This document shows, one piece after another, positions 9,438-18,706 of a stretch of DNA of 64,000 bases. A program made the position numbers and the translations under genes. This stretch comes from Candidatus Solibacter sp. (lineage in GTDB: Bacteria; Acidobacteriota; Terriglobia; Bryobacterales; Bryobacteraceae), in contig PNKE01000009.1 of assembly GCA_013822245.1 (NCBI GenBank), positions 18,426 through 82,425 on the forward strand, in the 5' to 3' direction. A model generated the notes under the pieces. The model saw nothing but the letters and a program-made list of their open reading frames with translations. It made no database searches and was not told where the DNA came from. Numbering within the stretch: position 1 is the first letter of the stretch; the number at the start of each line of letters is the position of its first letter.

Positions 9438-10940
9438 ATGCACCTACGCCTTCCCATCGCAATATTGACAATCGCCACGCTCCCGCCTGTCTCGGCGGAG
9501 GAGGCCAGCCCGCAAGCTCCGGCAGCCAAACCCGCGGCCGCGCCTTCCGCGCCGGCGCCCATCAAATGGGGCAACGTGACTGTCTCCGGCAGCGTTCGCA
9601 CGCGGCTGGAGTTGTGGGACTGGATGCAGGGCAACGCCGATGGCGGCTATGCCTTCAGCGGGAACATTTTTAAGCTGAGCCTGGCATCGAAGTTCAGGCA
9701 GGGCGACTGGCAGCTTGAACTGGCGGCGCCCTTCCTGCTCGGCATGCCGAACGATGCGACTGCGCCCGCTCCGCAGGGTCCGTTGGGACTGGGTGCGGTC
9801 TATTCAAATGGAAATGGCGGCCGCCGGAATGCGGCCATGGTGTTCCCCAAACAGGGCTGGGTGCGGTTCAACGGGCTGCTTGGCGCGGCGGGAAATTCGC
9901 TGAAACTGGGGCGTTTTGAGTTCAGGGACGGAGCGGAGTTCACGAAGAAACACGCTGCGCTGAACGTGATCTCTCAGACGCGCATCGCGGACCGGCTGAT
10001 CGGCGCGTTTCCGTGGACCCATGTCGGGCGCTCCTTCGACGGATTCCACTTCGTCTCCGCGCTGAAGAATGCCGCCGTGACCGTCACCGGGTTCATGCCA
10101 ACGCGCGGCGCGTTTCAAGTGGACGGCTGGGGCAACATGAAGGTGGGCGTGGGCTACGCGTCCGTTGCCGGCGCTTCATCGTATGGCCGCAATCACAACG
10201 ACTGGCGCGTTCTCGGCATGTACTACCAGGACTGGCGCCGCGTCCTGAAGACCGACAACCGTACCGCCGCCGCCCGTCTGGCCGACATGGCCAACATCCG
10301 CATCGGGTCTTTCGGCGGGCACTATTCGCATCTGACCGAAACCGCCAACGGAGCGCTGGATTTCATGGTGTGGGGAGTGGCGCAGACCGGCAAGTGGGGG
10401 CGGCTGGATCACGAGGCGCTGGCGCTGGACATCGAGGGCGGATGGCAGCCGAAGTTCGCGCAGAAGCTGAGACCCTGGATCAGGGCCGGATTCACGCATG
10501 GTTCCGGCGACAGCGATCCGAACGACCGCCGCCACGGCACGTTCATGCAGATGCTGCCTACGCCGCGCCCGTTCGCCCGCTTCCCGTTCTACAACATGAT
10601 GAACAACCAGGACGCCTTCGGCATGGTGACGCTGCGGCCGCACAAGGACTTCACCCTGAAGGTGGAAGGCCACTCGCTGCGGCTTGCCAACCGGAATGAC
10701 TCCTGGTACCAGGGCGGCGGCGCCTTCCAGCCCTGGACGTTCGGCTACGTCGGCCGCTCGACGGGCGGGGCGCGCGGTCTGGCCACTTACTACGACCTCA
10801 GCGCGGACTGGAACGTCCGGCCCGACGTCACCGTGTCAGGCTTCTATGGATACGCCATCGGCAAAAGCGCAATGGCCCGCATCTACCCGCAGGGCAAGGA
10901 CGGCGCGTTCGGCTATCTCGAAATGATGTACCGGTTCTGA
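9438..10940 (+). CDS. outer-membrane beta-barrel porin, alginate-export-domain type
   Basis: 500 residues with a Sec signal peptide (about 1-20, ending VSAEE), an Ala/Pro-rich linker to about 45, and then alternating hydrophobic/polar strands typical of a barrel, ending in the aromatic C-terminal FGYLEMMYRF that the BAM complex recognises. The layout (IKWGNVTVSGSVRTRLE..., KLGRFEFRDG, SQTRIADRLIG, YYDLSADWNV) fits the alginate-export/porin domain family; relatives occur in non-alginate producers, so alginate export is not implied. It is divergent from nrfHA and shares its operator, so it may admit nitrite/nitrate or another anaerobic substrate. That role is inferred from position. Confidence 0.78.
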   Translation: MHLRLPIAILTIATLPPVSAEEASPQAPAAKPAAAPSAPAPIKWGNVTVSGSVRTRLELWDWMQGNADGGYAFSGNIFKLSLASKFRQGDWQLELAAPFLLGMPNDATAPAPQGPLGLGAVYSNGNGGRRNAAMVFPKQGWVRFNGLLGAAGNSLKLGRFEFRDGAEFTKKHAALNVISQTRIADRLIGAFPWTHVGRSFDGFHFVSALKNAAVTVTGFMPTRGAFQVDGWGNMKVGVGYASVAGASSYGRNHNDWRVLGMYYQDWRRVLKTDNRTAAARLADMANIRIGSFGGHYSHLTETANGALDFMVWGVAQTGKWGRLDHEALALDIEGGWQPKFAQKLRPWIRAGFTHGSGDSDPNDRRHGTFMQMLPTPRPFARFPFYNMMNNQDAFGMVTLRPHKDFTLKVEGHSLRLANRNDSWYQGGGAFQPWTFGYVGRSTGGARGLATYYDLSADWNVRPDVTVSGFYGYAIGKSAMARIYPQGKDGAFGYLEMMYRF

Positions 10941-10949
10941 GCGGCTACG

Positions 10950-11700
10950 TTTTTCCGGCCTCTTCCAGACAAGCGGATTACCGGGTTCGGCGACCCGAGG
11001 AGCCGCGAGGGCGATGGACTCGCCGCCGTGCATGAGCTGGCCGACGGCGAGGCGGCCTTCGATGACGCGAACTTCAAGCGAATTCCTCGTCCAAACAAAA
11101 GCTCCCCATCCTGTTCCGACCGGCCAGAAGCCCTTGAACGGGCCAACACGCGGCATGCGTAGGGGATGGGCGGAGAGGCGGCGATTGGGCGCGCTGTAGT
11201 CGAAACCGTTCCAGGCGAGCACGGGCGACCAGGCCGCCATGGCGCGCGCGTAGTGATGGCCGCACTCAGGCTCGTCGAAGGGGTTGCGCTTCTCGCCGTC
11301 ATGGTGAAGCCGGATGGCGCGGACAGGCGCGGCAACCCGGGCACATTGTCCGCACCCAGGCCGTTCTGACCTTCAAACGGCGGCAGGCGGCGGGACTCGG
11401 CGGCCATGGCCACGGCCTTCCCGCCAGCGGGCTTCGCCCACACCGACGCGAAGACCCGCGCCGGCTGGTTGCCCTTGTCAGGACGGTTGAAGATCTCCCA
11501 GTCGCGCAGTTGGCCGCGCCCGCCGAGGCTGATGGAACCAGCCGCGACGCCGCCACGAGGCATGGCGATCCGGGCCAGTGCTCGTCCGCTGAAGCGGCGG
11601 GGCCAGTCCATGCGGGCCGTTGAGGGTCCGATGGCCGGGGGCTGGGTAGCGGCCACTGCAGCCGCGGGCATCGACTTCAGGAAGTCTCTTCGTCTTGTCG
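10950..11700 (-). pseudogene. GH116 (GBA2-like / DUF608) glycosidase, internally deleted
   Basis: Two parts of one family are fused out of frame. The N-terminal part (about 11326-11700) has a Tat-like signal (RRRDFLKSMP) and the GH116 N-terminal signature GGVAAGSISLGGRGQLRDWE followed by IFNRPDKGN. The C-terminal part (about 10950-11320, another frame) has NPFDEPECGHHYARAMAAW and FKGFWPVGTGWGAF, which belong at the far C-terminal end of the family. Full-length members are about 800-900 residues; roughly 550, including the catalytic centre, are missing at a junction near 11315-11325. No good start codon precedes the Tat signal. The gene is dead; its deletion is probably a single event. Confidence 0.8.
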
Positions 11701-11806
11701 CCAGTGGGCAACTTGATCGCGTGTGCCAGCGTGTCAAGCGATCCACTCGCGATGTCCACGCGATTGACCGATACGGGAGTTTTCGATACTCTTGTCGCTG
11801 ACAGCA

Positions 11807-13066
11807 ATGAGCGATTCCAGACAGTGCGTTACCGATGCTGTCGGGCGCCGCAGTCCGTCGCGTGTGCCTCTCGACTTCGGAGCGACCGCCGTGACCGGCA
11901 TCCATGTATCGGTCGTCGCCGGCTTACGCGGCCATTATGGTCTGGAACGCCGGCCGGTGAAGGTGCACGAGCCTTACCAGATGCTGGGCTGGATCGACGA
12001 GGATCTCACCGCCGCAATGGGCATCGACACGGCGGGCGTCTACCGCCGCAAGAACATGTTCGGCATCGAGAACAAGGACTGGAGGCCGTGGATGTTCAAC
12101 GGCCTCGAAGTGCTTGTTCCGGGCCGGTTCAACGTGACGGTGGATGAGGCGGGCGACATTCTCGTGCATCCCGAGGGCGACCTCTCCGCGCCGCCCTCGG
12201 GGCGCATGCCAAAGGGCGGGTTCTTTTTCGACTCCATCATCCGGCAGCGGCATTTCAACGAAGAGCGCCTGAATCCGGAAGACAATATCGAGGAGTTCAA
12301 GCCGCTCACCCCAGACGAAATCGCCGAGATTGCCGAGGATGTCCGCGCCGCGCATGCGACCGGAAGGTATGTCGTGGCCGGCTTCGGCGGCACGGCGTTC
12401 GGCGACATCGCGCTGGTGCCGGCGCCTTTCGCCAAAGACCCGCGCGGGATTCGCGACGTCACCGAATGGTACGTGTCCACGCGTGCGCGGCGTGACTATG
12501 TCCACGCCATCTTCAACGGCCAGTGCGAGATCGCGCTTGAGAATCTGGCGGCGATCCACGCCGCCGTGGGCGACATGCCGGGCGCGCTGTTCCTCTGCGG
12601 GACCGACTTCGGGACGCAGACCTCAACGTTCTGTTCGACGGCGACGTTCAGGGAGTTGTGGCTGCCGTATTACAAGCGCATCTGCGGCTGGATCCACGCC
12701 AATACGGGGTGGAAGTGTTTCAAACATTCCTGCGGGTCGGTGGAGCGGTTCATCGAACCGCTGATTGAGGCGGGGTTTGACATTTTGAATCCGGTGCAAT
12801 GCTCGGCGGCGGGCATGGAGCCGCGTTACCTGAAAGAGACCTTCGGCGAGCGTATTACGTTCTGGGGCGGAGGCGTGGATACGCAGAAGACGCTGCCGTT
12901 CGGCACTCCGGAAGAGGTGCGCAGGCAGGTGCTGGAAAGGTGTGAAGTCTTCGCCGAGGGCGGCGGGTTTGTGTTCAACACGATTCACAACATCCAGGCG
13001 GAGACGCCGGTAGAGAATGTGGTGGCGATGCTCGATGCGGTGAAGGAGTTCAACGGCCGCGAGTAG
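11807..13066 (+). CDS. uroporphyrinogen-decarboxylase-family (MtaA/CmuA-like) methyltransferase
   Basis: 419 residues from ATG 11807; a TTG at 11792 is possible. It belongs to the UroD fold group that holds zinc cobamide:thiol methyltransferases rather than heme enzymes: CFKHSCGSVERFI (His-X-Cys zinc site), LFLCGTDFGTQT, FGERITFWGGGVDTQ and GGGFVFNTIHNIQ near the end. In such enzymes zinc activates a thiol or holds the methyl acceptor/donor. It begins an eight-gene same-strand run, followed after 25 bp by the corrinoid protein, so it most likely moves a methyl group to or from that protein. Substrate unknown. It resembles the lone gene at 48.0-49.1 kb. Confidence 0.85.
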   Translation: MSDSRQCVTDAVGRRSPSRVPLDFGATAVTGIHVSVVAGLRGHYGLERRPVKVHEPYQMLGWIDEDLTAAMGIDTAGVYRRKNMFGIENKDWRPWMFNGLEVLVPGRFNVTVDEAGDILVHPEGDLSAPPSGRMPKGGFFFDSIIRQRHFNEERLNPEDNIEEFKPLTPDEIAEIAEDVRAAHATGRYVVAGFGGTAFGDIALVPAPFAKDPRGIRDVTEWYVSTRARRDYVHAIFNGQCEIALENLAAIHAAVGDMPGALFLCGTDFGTQTSTFCSTATFRELWLPYYKRICGWIHANTGWKCFKHSCGSVERFIEPLIEAGFDILNPVQCSAAGMEPRYLKETFGERITFWGGGVDTQKTLPFGTPEEVRRQVLERCEVFAEGGGFVFNTIHNIQAETPVENVVAMLDAVKEFNGRE

Positions 13067-13091
13067 GCGGTGATTTCAATTTGGAGCGACT

Positions 13092-13724
13092 ATGGCAGAC
13101 CTTCAGAAACTCTATGACGCGATCCTCGACGGCGACGCCAAAACGTCGGCTGCGGTGATCCATGAAGCGCTCGCAGAGGGCGCCGATCCGGTGTCGCTCA
13201 TCTCCGGCTACATGGTGCCGGCGATGGACGAAGTGGGCCGCCGCTACGAGGCCGAGGAGTATTTCGTTCCGGAACTGCTGCTGGCGGCGCGGGCGATGAA
13301 GGCGGCGCTCGAACCGCTGCGCCCCCTGCTCGCCGCCAGCGGGGCGCAACCGGCGGGCCGCGTTGTCATCGGGACGGTGAAGGGCGACCTGCACGACATC
13401 GGCAAGAACCTGGTGGCGTCGATGCTGGAAGGCGGCGGTTTCGAAGTGATGGACCTGGGCGCCGACGTGTCGCCGGAGAAGTTCATCGATGCGGTGCGCG
13501 CGTCGGGCGCCAACATCGTCTGCCTGTCGGCGTTGCTGACGGTGACGATGCCCTCGATGAAGAAGACGATCGAGGCGCTGGACGCGGCGGGTGTGCGGCA
13601 GCAGGTGAAAGTGTTTGTGGGCGGAGCTCCGGTGACCGAGCAGTACGCCAGGGAAATCGGGGCGGACGGCTATAGCGAGACGGCCAGCGGCGCGGTGGCG
13701 TTGGCGCGCCGCATCGGGAATTGA
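13092..13724 (+). CDS. corrinoid (B12-binding) methyltransferase carrier protein
   Basis: 210 residues. N-terminal four-helix cap (about 1-88; VSLISGYMVPAMDEVGRRYE, FVPELLLAARAMK) and C-terminal Rossmann B12 domain (92-210) with GDLHDIGKNL, the DXHXXG motif whose histidine is the lower axial cobalt ligand, plus LSALLTVTM and VFVGGAPVT. This is the MtaC/MtbC/MttC-like carrier that shuttles a methyl group between a substrate-specific methyltransferase and an acceptor methyltransferase. It lies between two UroD-family methyltransferases, its natural partners. Its end overlaps a TTG upstream of the next ATG. Length and motifs are normal. Confidence 0.94.
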   Translation: MADLQKLYDAILDGDAKTSAAVIHEALAEGADPVSLISGYMVPAMDEVGRRYEAEEYFVPELLLAARAMKAALEPLRPLLAASGAQPAGRVVIGTVKGDLHDIGKNLVASMLEGGGFEVMDLGADVSPEKFIDAVRASGANIVCLSALLTVTMPSMKKTIEALDAAGVRQQVKVFVGGAPVTEQYAREIGADGYSETASGAVALARRIGN

Positions 13725-13732
13725 GAGGCAGC

Positions 13733-14779
13733 ATGGCGCGCGAGTTTTTTCTGCGTCTCGCCGCCGAGCGGCACAGGGCGATTGTCGGGACCGATCTGGT
13801 CCTCAATCAACACGCCGCTGCCGAAGATGTGCGGCGTGATGGGGCGGGGCTGGGGCGCGTTGTGGCGGAGTCCGCGGCGCGCTGGAAGACGCCGCTGGCG
13901 ATTCCGCTGATGGACCTGCGGCTGGAGAAAGCCGATCTGCTGGCGGCCTATGGCATGGACGAGGAAGAGGCCGACAGGTTCCACTTCGAGGCTGGACCGG
14001 CTGAAGCGGTGTATCCGGAGGGTGCGTTCCCCGAGCGCCAGCGTGCGCAGATCGAAGCCATTTCATGGGTCGCCACCAATACGGATCTGCTTCCGATGGG
14101 CATGGTCATCGGGCCGTTCTCACTGATGACCAAGCTGCTGGCCGATCCGATCACACCCCTTGCGCTCGCGCTTTCCGGCGTCGCGGCCGAGGACGATGCT
14201 GGCGTGGCCGCGGTCGAGCGCTGCTGCAGGCTCTCCGAGGCTGCCGTGCTGCGCTCTGTGAAGGCGCAGATCGAGGCCGGCGCCCGAGCCATCATCGTAT
14301 GCGAGCCCGCCGCCAACGTGGTGTTCCTCTCGCCCAGGCAACTCGCAAAACGCCCCGGAGCATTCGCCCGGTTCGTTCTCGAGCCCAACCTCCGGGTCCG
14401 TTCGGCCATGGACGCCGCCGGCGTTGACCTCGTCTTCCACGACTGCGGCCATCTCGACGACTCCATGGTCCGAGCCTTCGGCGAGGTTGTTCACCCGGCA
14501 ATGCTCAGCCTCGGTTCATCGAGAACTCTCTGGCAGGACGCGCGGCTTGTCCCTCGGGATGTTGTCCTGTTCGGCAACCTGCCGACCCGCATGTTCTATT
14601 CCGACGCCGACATGCCCCGTGAACTCGTCGCCCGCCAGACCCGCGAGCTTGCCGCGCGCATGGCTGACACCGGCCACCCGCACATCCTCGGCTCGGAATG
14701 CGACGTCCTCCATGTCGACGGCGCCTCGGAGACCATCATCTCCAAGGTGGACATCCTGCTTTGCGAAGACCGCGCATGA
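13733..14779 (+). CDS. UroD-family (MtaA-like) methyltransferase
   Basis: 348 residues from ATG 13733, with GAGAGGCAGC just upstream as a ribosome site; a TTG at 13721 overlaps the previous gene. The zinc motif is FHDCGHLDDS (His-X-Cys-Gly), and the C-terminal SECDVLH supplies another possible ligand. It is a more divergent UroD-like protein than the other two in the operon. Directly follows the corrinoid protein gene and overlaps the transporter gene by four bases (ATGA). Probably the second methyltransferase acting on the same corrinoid protein. Third-codon preference changes within this gene from G-ending to C-ending around 14.2 kb. Confidence 0.8.
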   Translation: MAREFFLRLAAERHRAIVGTDLVLNQHAAAEDVRRDGAGLGRVVAESAARWKTPLAIPLMDLRLEKADLLAAYGMDEEEADRFHFEAGPAEAVYPEGAFPERQRAQIEAISWVATNTDLLPMGMVIGPFSLMTKLLADPITPLALALSGVAAEDDAGVAAVERCCRLSEAAVLRSVKAQIEAGARAIIVCEPAANVVFLSPRQLAKRPGAFARFVLEPNLRVRSAMDAAGVDLVFHDCGHLDDSMVRAFGEVVHPAMLSLGSSRTLWQDARLVPRDVVLFGNLPTRMFYSDADMPRELVARQTRELAARMADTGHPHILGSECDVLHVDGASETIISKVDILLCEDRA

Positions 14780-16107
14780 TCTATGTCTGGATCGTTGCGC
14801 TCGTCGCGGCCACGTCCGGCCTGCTGTTCGGCTTCGACGTCGCCGTTATCAACGGGGCCATCGTGTTTCTCAAGAAGCAATGGGCCCTTACGGAGTTTGA
14901 AACCGAACTCGCCACCTCGATGCTGCTCATCGGCTGCATCGCCGGCGCCGCCTTTAGCGGCTGGTTCAGCGACCGCTACGGCCGCCGCATCGTTTTGATG
15001 GCGTCTGCCGTCCTGTTCGCCGCCTCGGCTCTCGGCGCGGCCCTGCCGCGCAATCTGATCGAATTCTCGGTGGCGCGGATTCTCGGCGGGGTCGCTATTG
15101 GCGCGGCCTCGGTGCTGGCGCCGCTGTATATCGCCGAGGTGGCTCCGGCAAGGCTGCGCGGACGGCTGGTCTCGCTCAATCAGATGGCGATCGTCACCGG
15201 GATACTGCTGGCTTACTTCACCAACTGGGTCCTCAGCTTCCAGGGCGACCAAAGCTGGCGGTGGATGTTCGCCGTCGCCGCCGCACCGGCGCTGTTCTTT
15301 CTCGCCGCGCTGTTCTTCGTCCCCGAAAGCCCGCGCTGGCTCGTCGAGATGGGCCGCGAAGCCGAGGCCCTCCGCGTCCTCTCACGCGTCAACGGCCAGT
15401 CCGTGGCCGAGGCTGAACTGGTTCAGATCCGCGCCGCCGTCGCCGAGGAGTCCGGCGCCTGGAAGGAGCTATTCGAGCCCGGCATCAGGCGCGCGCTGTT
15501 TATCGCGATCGTGCTCGCCGTCATGCAGCAGTGGTCCGGCGTCAACACCGTGCTGTTCTACGGATCCATCATCCTGCAGGACAAAGTCGGCGGCCACACC
15601 GCCTCGGCGGCCATCGGCGCCAACGTCCTCATCGGCGTCATCAACTTCCTGTTCACCATCGTCGCCATCGCTCTCATCGACCGCGTCGGCCGCAAGGCCC
15701 TGCTGATCTTCTCCTCGACGATGATGGGGCTCAGCCTCGCCGGTCTGGCGCTTGTCTTCCGCATGACGCCGCCTCCGGCGCCCATGGTGATCGGACTCAT
15801 GCTGATGTGCGTCGCCTCGTTCGCGGTCGGACTCGGTCCCGGCGTCTGGGTGGTGCTCTCGGAAATCTTCCCCAACCGAATTCGCGGCCGGGCCATGTCC
15901 ATCGCCACGCTCTCGCTCTGGGTGGCCTGCACGGTCCTTACCATGACTTTTCTCTCCATCACCTCCGCCCTCGGCCCCACGGGAGCTTTCTGCATCTATG
16001 CCGCCATGTGCGCCTTCACCGCCTGGTTCGTCTGGAGGTTCACGCCGGAGACTAAAAGCCGTACATTGGAGGAGATTGAAGGTTTCTGGAGGCAACACAA
16101 GCCATGA
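14776..16107 (+). CDS. MFS sugar-porter-family transporter
   Basis: 443 residues, about 12 membrane helices. Start ATG 14776 overlaps the previous stop (ATGA). Sugar-porter marks: FGFDVAVINGAI in helix 1, SDRYGRR in the 2-3 loop, RILGGVAIG, PLYIAEVAPARLRGRLV, PESPRWLV after helix 6, QQWSGVNTVLFYG in helix 7, DRVGRK, and the terminal FTPETKSRTLEEIE. The family carries sugars, polyols, myo-inositol or related compounds by proton symport. Inside a methyltransferase operon it probably brings in the methylated substrate, which hints at a methoxylated or methylated polyol-like compound; this is inference. Codons are strongly C-ending, unlike the genes before and after. Confidence 0.9.
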   Translation: MIYVWIVALVAATSGLLFGFDVAVINGAIVFLKKQWALTEFETELATSMLLIGCIAGAAFSGWFSDRYGRRIVLMASAVLFAASALGAALPRNLIEFSVARILGGVAIGAASVLAPLYIAEVAPARLRGRLVSLNQMAIVTGILLAYFTNWVLSFQGDQSWRWMFAVAAAPALFFLAALFFVPESPRWLVEMGREAEALRVLSRVNGQSVAEAELVQIRAAVAEESGAWKELFEPGIRRALFIAIVLAVMQQWSGVNTVLFYGSIILQDKVGGHTASAAIGANVLIGVINFLFTIVAIALIDRVGRKALLIFSSTMMGLSLAGLALVFRMTPPPAPMVIGLMLMCVASFAVGLGPGVWVVLSEIFPNRIRGRAMSIATLSLWVACTVLTMTFLSITSALGPTGAFCIYAAMCAFTAWFVWRFTPETKSRTLEEIEGFWRQHKP

Positions 16108-16982
16108 ATCCGCTACTTGACTGGCTTCACGGCGGCCCGCTCATCATCGACGGCGCCTGGGGCACGCAGATGCAGCAGCGCGGCCTCGAACCAGGCGTCT
16201 GCCCCGACTACTGGAACCTCGATCACCCTGAACTTGTCGAGGCCGTGGCCCGGCTTTATGTCGAGGCGGGTAGCGAGATCATTCTGACGAACACGTTTCG
16301 CGCCAACCCGGTGAGCCTCGAAGGCGCGTCGGCGGAGAAGGTGCGCGAGGTGAATATTGCGGGCGTCGGGATTTCGCGCCGTGCGGCCGGCGCCAGGGTG
16401 AAGGTGGTGGCGTCGATGGGTCCGACGGGCAAGATGATGATGACGGGCGAGATCGACGAAGCCGGCATCGGGCGCGCCTTCGCGATGCAGGCGGCCGCGC
16501 TGGCCGAGGCGCGTCCCGACGCGCTGCTTCTGGAAACGTTCAGCGACCTGGACGAAGCGTCGATCGCGTTGCGCGCTTCACTGGCCACGGGCCTGCCCGT
16601 GGCGGTGAGCTTCGCCTTCGATTCGGGGAAGAACAAGGACCGCACGATGATGGGCGTGACGCCGGAACAGGCCGCCAGGCGCATGGCGGCTGAAGGCGCC
16701 TCGGCGATCGGCGCGAACTGCGGCGCCGGGCCCGAGTCGTTCGCTTCCGTCGGCGTGCGTTTCCGGGACGCCTGCGACCTGCCTATCTGGTTGAAGCCGA
16801 ATGCCGGGCTGCCCGTGGTTGAGGACGGCGGGGTTTCGTATTCGATGTCCGCCGAGGCGTTCGCCGCGCACCTGGCCGGACTTCTCGATGCCGGCGCGTG
16901 TTTTGTCGGCGGCTGCTGCGGCACGTCGCCCGATTTCATCCGCGCCCTCGTCGCCGAGCGAAAGCGATGCGTTTCAGGCTGA
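16104..16982 (+). CDS. homocysteine S-methyltransferase-family protein
   Basis: 292 residues, start overlapping the transporter stop by 4 bases. Pfam02574-type barrel: DGAWGTQMQQRGLEPG at the N-terminus, TNTFRANPVSLE, MGPTGKMMMTGEI, LLETFSDLDEA, and the zinc ligands GANCGAG (Cys about 209) and GGCCGTSPDFI (paired Cys about 275). Homologues transfer methyl groups from betaine, S-methylmethionine or methyl-corrinoid (MetH N-domain) to homocysteine. Here it can act as the end acceptor step, making methionine from the corrinoid-bound methyl. That link is inferred from the operon. Confidence 0.88.
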   Translation: MNPLLDWLHGGPLIIDGAWGTQMQQRGLEPGVCPDYWNLDHPELVEAVARLYVEAGSEIILTNTFRANPVSLEGASAEKVREVNIAGVGISRRAAGARVKVVASMGPTGKMMMTGEIDEAGIGRAFAMQAAALAEARPDALLLETFSDLDEASIALRASLATGLPVAVSFAFDSGKNKDRTMMGVTPEQAARRMAAEGASAIGANCGAGPESFASVGVRFRDACDLPIWLKPNAGLPVVEDGGVSYSMSAEAFAAHLAGLLDAGACFVGGCCGTSPDFIRALVAERKRCVSG

Positions 16983-17692
16983 TCAGTTGCGAAGTGCTGT
17001 TTCGCGAGATGTGCGACGCCGTCGCGCGCTCGCCGCATCAGGTGGACGTCGAGTTCCTGACGAAGGGTCTGCATGACCTCGGCGGCGCGGCCATGGCTCG
17101 CGAGTTGCAGCGGCGAGTCGACGAGACCAACGGCTACGACGCCGTGCTGCTGGGCTACGCGCTGTGCGGCAACGGGTTGCACGGCATCACTGCGCGCACG
17201 ACGCCCGTTGTGGCGATGCGCGCGCACGATTGCATCGCGCTGCTGCTGGGCAGCCGCGAACGTTACGTCCAAATCGTCACTGAAGAACCGGGCACTTACT
17301 TCCGCTCGACAGGCTGGCTGGAACGCGGCGCGGGACTGGAACAACTGGTGATGAACCGCACCGGCATCGGCATCTCGCTCGACCAGTTCACCGAAAAGTA
17401 CGGCGAGGACAACGGCCGTTACCTCTACGGCGAGATGACGCGCTACCAGGCCAATTACAGCCGCCTGGTCTACATCGAGACCGGGCTAGAGCCGGACGCG
17501 GCTTTCCGCGATGAGGCGGAACGCGAGGCCGGCAGGCGCGGCTGGCGGTTCGAGGCGGTCAGGGGCAGCCTGGAGATATTCAGGCGGCTGGCGTGGGGCG
17601 AATGGGAGTCGGACGATTTCGTCATCGCCAGGGCGGGCGAAAGGTTCACCGCGCGCTATGACGACCGCATCGTGACCGCCGAGAGGAGCTGA
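16967..17692 (+). CDS. DUF1638 domain protein
   Basis: 241 residues from ATG 16967, 16 bases inside the previous gene. The sequence has FRLISCEVLFREMC at the start, VLLGYALCGNGLHGI, TPVVAMRAHDCIALLLGSRERY, and a Trp-rich C-terminus. This fits DUF1638, a family I associate with corrinoid methyltransferase operons; its biochemistry is not established as far as I know. Conserved Cys (residues 8, 15 and the CGNG) and His-Asp-Cys suggest metal binding. Its stop is one base before the next ATG, so it is tightly coupled to the third UroD-like gene. Confidence 0.8.
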   Translation: MRFRLISCEVLFREMCDAVARSPHQVDVEFLTKGLHDLGGAAMARELQRRVDETNGYDAVLLGYALCGNGLHGITARTTPVVAMRAHDCIALLLGSRERYVQIVTEEPGTYFRSTGWLERGAGLEQLVMNRTGIGISLDQFTEKYGEDNGRYLYGEMTRYQANYSRLVYIETGLEPDAAFRDEAEREAGRRGWRFEAVRGSLEIFRRLAWGEWESDDFVIARAGERFTARYDDRIVTAERS

Positions 17693-17693
17693 G

Positions 17694-18704
17694 ATGAACG
17701 GCAGGCAGCGCATCCTGAACATGATCTCCGGGGAGCCGATCGATTCGCTCCCCTTCATGCCCATCACCATGATGTTCGCCACCGGCTACTGCGGCATCCC
17801 TTACGGCGGCTATGCCCGCGACCACCGCGTCCTCGCCGATGTCCAGCTTCGCATCGCCGAGGCCTTCGGCGCCGATCACGTCTCGCTCATCTCCGACCCC
17901 GCGCGAGAAGCCTCCGACCTTGGCGCCGCCATCGAATGGTTCGATGACCAGCCGCCCGCCATCATCGAATCCCGCGCCGTCATCGCCGACAAGACCCAAC
18001 TCGCCAAACTCCAGATCCCTGACCCCCTCGCCGGACCCCGCATGAGCGACCGCGTCGCCGGCGCCGCCTTGCTCTCCCAACGCGCCGGATCCACCCACCT
18101 CGTCGAGGGTTGGATCGAAGGTCCCTGCGCGATGGCCGCCGACCTGCGCGGCATCAACACCCTGATGCTCGATTTCTACGACGACCCGGCCTTCGTCCAC
18201 GACCTCTTCGAGTTCGTCATCGAGATGGAAGTCCGTTTCGCAAAGGCCCAGGTCGATGCCGGCGCCACTCTGATGGGCATCGGCGACGCAGCCGCTTCCC
18301 TCATCGGTCCCAAGCTCTATGAGCAGCAGGTCTTCCCCGCCGAGTGCCGGCTGATTGAACGCGTCAAGGCCCTCGGCGTCCCCGTGCGGCTCCACATCTG
18401 CGGCAACACGCGCCGTATCGCCGGACTGATGTCCCGGACCGGCGCTGATATCGTCGACCTGGACTTCCTTACTCCCATGTCCGAGGCCCGCGCCGCCTCC
18501 GGCCCCGATCGCGTTCTCCTTGGCAACATCGACCCCGTCCGCGTCCTTCGCGACGGCACGCCCGAGTCGGTCACCGACGCCGTCAGCGAGTGCTGGAAGG
18601 CGGCCGGCCCGCGCTGGATCTGCGGGGCCGGCTGCGAGGTCCCGCCCGGCACACCCCATGAGAACCTGCTCGCCATGGCCCGCTTCGCCCGCTCGCCGAA
18701 CTGA
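17694..18704 (+). CDS. UroD-family (MtaA-like) methylcobamide methyltransferase
   Basis: 336 residues. Closest of the three to classical MtaA/MtbA: MNGRQRILNMISGEPID at the start, LVEGWIEGPCAMAADLRG, GDAAASLIGPKLYEQ, the zinc motif RLHICGNTRRI, DIVDLDFLTPM, VLLGNIDPV and CGAGCEVPPGTPHENLLAM at the end. In characterised members the HXC...C site binds zinc that activates a thiol to accept methyl from a corrinoid protein. It follows DUF1638 by one base and is 2 bases before the activator gene. Codons are strongly C-ending, in contrast to both neighbours. Confidence 0.87.
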   Translation: MNGRQRILNMISGEPIDSLPFMPITMMFATGYCGIPYGGYARDHRVLADVQLRIAEAFGADHVSLISDPAREASDLGAAIEWFDDQPPAIIESRAVIADKTQLAKLQIPDPLAGPRMSDRVAGAALLSQRAGSTHLVEGWIEGPCAMAADLRGINTLMLDFYDDPAFVHDLFEFVIEMEVRFAKAQVDAGATLMGIGDAAASLIGPKLYEQQVFPAECRLIERVKALGVPVRLHICGNTRRIAGLMSRTGADIVDLDFLTPMSEARAASGPDRVLLGNIDPVRVLRDGTPESVTDAVSECWKAAGPRWICGAGCEVPPGTPHENLLAMARFARSPN

Positions 18705-18706
18705 AC

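Noticed and set aside
11807..13066. hemE (uroporphyrinogen decarboxylase of heme synthesis) for the UroD-family genes
   Set aside because: The His-X-Cys zinc motif and the corrinoid neighbours fit MtaA/CmuA-like methyltransferases; HemE active-site features are not seen.
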